Below, piece after piece: positions 14,366 through 17,150 of a stretch of DNA of 17,150 nucleotides (within the stretch, counting starts at the first letter, position 1; each line of letters starts with the position of its first letter). The position numbers and the translations under genes were made by a program. The DNA lies in NCBI GenBank assembly GCA_044338255.1, contig JBIILZ010000085.1, positions 1-17,150 of the forward strand, in the 5' to 3' direction. The notes under the pieces are model-generated. The model saw only the letters and a program-made list of their open reading frames with translations. It did no database searches and had not been told where the DNA came from. This stretch comes from CAIUVD01 sp044338255 (GTDB lineage Bacteria; Planctomycetota; UBA11346).

Positions 14366-15639
14366 CGTTTCGCGGGGGCCAGGACCAGACGCGTCAATTC
14401 GCTGATCGCGCGCTGCAATTCCGGATCGGCGGCGACGCGGGCCTCGGTGCTGCGCACCGCGTGCATCACCGTCGTATGATCGCGGCCCCCGACCATGCCC
14501 CCGAGGGCGTCGAGACTGTAATTGGTCAGCCGACGGCCCAAGAGCAGCGCCAAGCCACGGGCCTGCACGATCTCGGCATGGCGGCGTTTACTCGCCAGAT
14601 CGCTGGGCCGTAACTCGAAACGATCCGCGACCGCCTGCACGATGCGTTCGAAACTCGCCTGCGTCGCGGGCACCGCGACATTCAGATCGACGCCGCCGCG
14701 GGCGAGCCGATCGGCGAGGCTCAGGGCCTGGGTCATGTCCGGGGCCTGGGCATCGACCAGGGCCGTGAGGGCCGTCGCATCGCTGCCGGTGAGCGCGCTG
14801 CCGGCCACCCGCCGCACCAGGGCGACGCGCGTCTCGAGATGCGGCAGGTCGAGACCGACGGTCAGGCCCCAGGCCAGGCGGCTGGTCAAGCGATCGGTAA
14901 AGCCGCTGAGTTTGCGCGGCGCGTGACGACCGGCGAAGAGCAGCTGCGCGCCGCGATCGAGGGCCGCATTCATGACGTGGAACAGTTCTTCCTGGGCCAG
15001 GTCACGCCCGCTCAAGGCCTCGATATTGTCGACGACGATGACCGCCGCCTGTTCGAGCTGACCACGTAGGCCGTCGTTCTCGCCCGCCGCGAAGGTCCGT
15101 CGGGCGAGATCCTGGGCGCCGCTGGCGACGAATTCCGGACCGTCGATCCACAGCGCCGACTCCTCGCCGAGCATGATCCGGTATTCGTGCACCACCGCCC
15201 GCAGCAGATGCGTTTTGCCGCAGCCCGAGGGTCCGTGCAAGAACAGTGGATTGTGCTCCAGACCGGGCTGCTCGACCACACGTCGGCAACTGGCGAGGGC
15301 GATCTGATTACCGGGATCTTCCAAAAACGTTTCGAAGGTCCGCGCGCGATTGCTTACTGCCGCGGCTTCGGTGGGCGTGGCATCCATGTCGACGACCAAG
15401 GCGGTCAGGCCGCCGCCTTCGTGCGTAATCCATAGTTCGATCGCCGGCAAGGCGAATTGCTGCGCCGCGGCTGCCCACAGCGCATTGGGAACCCGCAAAT
15501 GCACGACGTTTTCCACGAGAACCGGCGTCAATACCGGGAGCAGGACTTCGCCGATTTCAGGCGCAAGGGAGGCCGAGAGGGCCTGGCGGAGACGGTTGAT
15601 GAGCGTGGACACCGGCTGGGCATGCTCCATGCGTTGCAT
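14362..15639 (-). CDS. dnaA: Chromosomal replication initiator DnaA (divergent)
   Basis: A 425-residue AAA+ initiator. Domain I (about 7-75) is poorly conserved and domain II is minimal (77-100). Domain III starts at FETFLEDPGN (102-111), with Walker A GPSGCGKT (136-143), Walker B VIVVDNIEAL (200-209), a sensor-1 region at 232-241 and the arginine-finger segment DRLTSRLAWGL (249-259). Domain IV carries LASKRRHAEIVQARG (348-362) and the signature LTNYSLDALG then GGRDHTTVMHA (384-394), which contact DnaA boxes. Departures are Walker B D-N instead of D-D and sensor-1 AGRHAP instead of the usual SDRPP-like form. Hda is excluded because domain IV is present; a second DnaA paralogue is possible. 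The start is uncertain: ATG 15637-15639 (GAGGGG ten bases upstream) is preferred; 15628-15630 or 15658-15660 are alternatives. dnaN, gyrB and rpmH are not adjacent. Confidence 0.88.
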   Translation of the reverse strand: MQRMEHAQPVSTLINRLRQALSASLAPEIGEVLLPVLTPVLVENVVHLRVPNALWAAAAQQFALPAIELWITHEGGGLTALVVDMDATPTEAAAVSNRARTFETFLEDPGNQIALASCRRVVEQPGLEHNPLFLHGPSGCGKTHLLRAVVHEYRIMLGEESALWIDGPEFVASGAQDLARRTFAAGENDGLRGQLEQAAVIVVDNIEALSGRDLAQEELFHVMNAALDRGAQLLFAGRHAPRKLSGFTDRLTSRLAWGLTVGLDLPHLETRVALVRRVAGSALTGSDATALTALVDAQAPDMTQALSLADRLARGGVDLNVAVPATQASFERIVQAVADRFELRPSDLASKRRHAEIVQARGLALLLGRRLTNYSLDALGGMVGGRDHTTVMHAVRSTEARVAADPELQRAISELTRLVLAPAKR

Positions 15640-15669
15640 CCATAACCAACCCCTCAGCATCCTACCCCC

Positions 15670-16953
15670 ATGGCTACCCTGCAAGATCTGCTCAAACGCC
15701 ATCTCGAAGCGCGCAATATGAGCGTGAAGACGATGGCTGAGCGTTTGGGTATGAGCTACCCGACGGTACTGGCGTTAATCAAGAAAGGCAGCGTTCCGCG
15801 TAGCCAGGAGCACCGCGATGCCCTGCGCACCGAGCTCGAGCTGAGCGCCGATGCCTGGGCGGCGGTCTTCGCCTCAAGCATGCGTGAGGGGGTCGAGATC
15901 CCCGCTGAGGGTCCGCTCACGCTCCAGCAGCTGGTGATCAAGGCCATGCTCGTCCAAGGCTACAGCGAACAGTCGCTGGCTGATAAGACCGGTCTGCCCT
16001 ACCCGACGCTCTTGGGCGTGACGCGCAAAGGCGCCATCCCGCGAGCCGACACCATCGTCACCATCGCCGAGTCGCTGAGCATCGATACGCAGACCATGGA
16101 CGAGGCCGTGGCCTTGTCCAAAGAGCGGCGTGGCCAGGGCGATCACGCCGGCTCGAGTATCGATCACACGGCTGAGAACTACCGACAGAGCCATGGCGGA
16201 GATTCCGATGAAGCCGAGCCCACGGATGCGATGGTCTCGAGCCTCGCGCAGCTGGCCTTGGACGCGATCACCAAGGCCGGGGTCAGCACCGCCTACTTCG
16301 CCAAGCAGCACGACATCCCCTACATCACCTTGATGCGTCTGATCCGCGAGGGCGTGCCGCCGGTGCGTTCGGCGATGCTGCAGATCCTGCAGAAGGCCCT
16401 CGCGCTCGACGATGCGACTTTCGAGGCGGCCCTCGACTGCTCGCGCGCCCGTCCCGAGCCGGCCAGTCGCGCGCGTTCCAACGAGATTGCCTCGAATCCT
16501 TTGCAGGCGTCGTTGCTCAAGGTCGTTGAAGATCGTGGTTTGACGGTGAAGGCCTTCGCCGATCTCGCCGATCTCAGCGTGCTCACCGCCACCCGCCTAC
16601 TGAAGAAGGGCGATCTCCCGGGCCGCCAGGCCACGCACGGCAAACTCCGTGGCCTGCTGGGCCTCGGCGAAGCCGACTACGAACTGCTGCTGCAACGTGC
16701 GCATGCAGCCGGTGCCGGCCGTGTTGACGACGATGACGAGGATGCGCATGCGCCCACCGTCGCGCAACCCGCCACCGAACCGTTCCTACGTCAGAGCCCG
16801 GTGGTGCTATCGTTCACCGGTGCGGCCAAACCACCGCAGACGGCCTCGATCCCCATCGGCGAACCCACGGACGCGGACTTCATGGCTTTGATCGCGAAAT
16901 TGGCGCCGAAACAGCGACGGGCCTTGTTGGGGATCTTGAACAGCATGATGTGA
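15670..16953 (+). CDS. Tetra-HTH DNA-binding protein, undescribed architecture
   Basis: A 427-residue soluble protein made of four copies of an XRE-like helix-turn-helix module of about 68 residues, at about 4-71, 85-152, 192-259 and 278-345. Each copy has 'LxxLhxxhhxxxxhSxxxhA' (helices 1-2), then a recognition-helix region (MSYPTVLALIKKG at 28-40, LPYPTLLGVTRKG at 109-121, IPYITLMRLIREG at 216-228, LSVLTATRLLKKG at 302-314), a proline turn (VPR, IPR, PPV, LPG) and a C-terminal helix pair. Linkers are polar/acidic (153-188; D/E-rich 353-358). A conserved-looking helix (DFMALIAKLAPKQRRALLGILNSMM-type) ends the protein at about 403-427. It is divergent from dnaA with about 30 bp between starts and no clear Shine-Dalgarno. 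A DNA-binding regulator, possibly of dnaA, is inferred. I do not recognise a named family with this layout. Confidence 0.8.
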   Translation: MATLQDLLKRHLEARNMSVKTMAERLGMSYPTVLALIKKGSVPRSQEHRDALRTELELSADAWAAVFASSMREGVEIPAEGPLTLQQLVIKAMLVQGYSEQSLADKTGLPYPTLLGVTRKGAIPRADTIVTIAESLSIDTQTMDEAVALSKERRGQGDHAGSSIDHTAENYRQSHGGDSDEAEPTDAMVSSLAQLALDAITKAGVSTAYFAKQHDIPYITLMRLIREGVPPVRSAMLQILQKALALDDATFEAALDCSRARPEPASRARSNEIASNPLQASLLKVVEDRGLTVKAFADLADLSVLTATRLLKKGDLPGRQATHGKLRGLLGLGEADYELLLQRAHAAGAGRVDDDDEDAHAPTVAQPATEPFLRQSPVVLSFTGAAKPPQTASIPIGEPTDADFMALIAKLAPKQRRALLGILNSMM

Positions 16954-16984
16954 TCAGCGGTCACGCGCACATGGGGTGTCGAGT

Positions 16985-17003
16985 CGCTGGCCTGAGGCCA
17001 GTG
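16985..17003. repeat. Hairpin after the tetra-HTH gene
   Basis: CGCTGGCC-TGA-GGCCAGTG can form an 8-bp stem with one G-T pair, about 30 bp past the stop of the tetra-HTH gene. There is no T-run. Its right arm (GGCCAGTG) is nearly a unit of the adjacent heptamer array, which may have arisen by slippage from it. Confidence 0.45.
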
Positions 17004-17150
17004 ACCATCGACCAGGGACCATCGACCAGTGACCAGTGACCAGTGACCAGTGACCAGTGACCAGTGACCAGTGACCAGTGACCAGTGACCAGTGACCAGT
17101 GACCAGTGACCAGTGACCAGTGACCAGTGACCAGTGACCAGTGACCAGTG
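16996..17150. repeat. Heptamer tandem repeat array (GACCAGT)n
   Basis: A 7-bp tandem repeat. Four leading units are variants (GGCCAGT, GACCATC, GACCAGG, GACCATC at 16996-17023). From 17024 on, 18 perfect GACCAGT copies follow and the array runs off the window end with one further base. Homogeneous interior and degenerate border are typical of slippage expansion. Being 7 bp, it would shift reading frame if translated, and it lies outside any ORF. It resembles in kind the short heptameric repeats (STRR) of some cyanobacteria, although the unit sequence differs. Confidence 0.97.

Noticed and set aside
16649..16891. 80-codon plus-strand ORF inside the tetra-HTH gene
   Set aside because: Out-of-frame shadow with S/R/P-rich composition; the overlapping frame carries the fourth HTH module.
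16996..17150. CRISPR array
   Set aside because: The repeat is a 7-bp unit with no spacers, so it is a simple tandem repeat, not a CRISPR.

Overview
This is a GC-rich bacterial chromosomal window, packed with mostly housekeeping genes. No rRNA, tRNA, CRISPR, transposase or phage gene was seen. The lineage cannot be fixed from the sequence alone. A divergent DnaA, a FapA/DUF342 protein, HDOD signalling, a LacI regulator and an ABC-2 permease with a 'KPLGRGTFLVGK' motif would fit the Planctomycetota/Verrucomicrobiota/Lentisphaerota group, but this is only a tentative inference.

Layout. (1) 1-1097: a LacI-family regulator (+), possibly overlapping the end of an upstream gene cut by the window edge. 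(2) 1118-3919: the rpsU terminator, rpsU (bS21), ilvN and ilvB, all on the minus strand; ilvB-ilvN is the acetohydroxyacid synthase operon. (3) 4191-7035: minus-strand genes for an HDOD protein, a small partner protein with a 4-base start/stop overlap, a YfcE-type phosphodiesterase and an ABC-2 permease. (4) 7181-8557: a lone FapA-like gene (+), convergent with the next block. (5) 8622-13990: a minus-strand run in the order lysS, cbiX/sirB-like chelatase, cysteine desulfurase, glutamine-dependent nadE and a GNAT acetyltransferase. Two of its start regions are internally duplicated. (6) 14171-16953: a 64-residue orphan ORF with a perfect Shine-Dalgarno sequence, a divergent dnaA, and, divergently transcribed from dnaA across about 30 bp, a 427-residue protein built from four copies of a helix-turn-helix module. 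(7) 16996-17150: a 7-bp tandem repeat (GACCAGT, 18 perfect copies plus degenerate leading copies) running off the window.

The most unusual part is the right end. An apparently undescribed tetra-HTH protein shares a very compact divergent control region with a DnaA whose Walker B and sensor-1 motifs depart from consensus, and a long heptamer array lies just beyond it. A role in controlling replication initiation or dnaA expression is a reasonable, untested hypothesis. The second notable signal is the tandem duplication of ribosome-binding-site/start-codon segments ahead of the cysteine desulfurase and of nadE, which creates tiny upstream ORFs that end in ATGA overlaps with the real starts.
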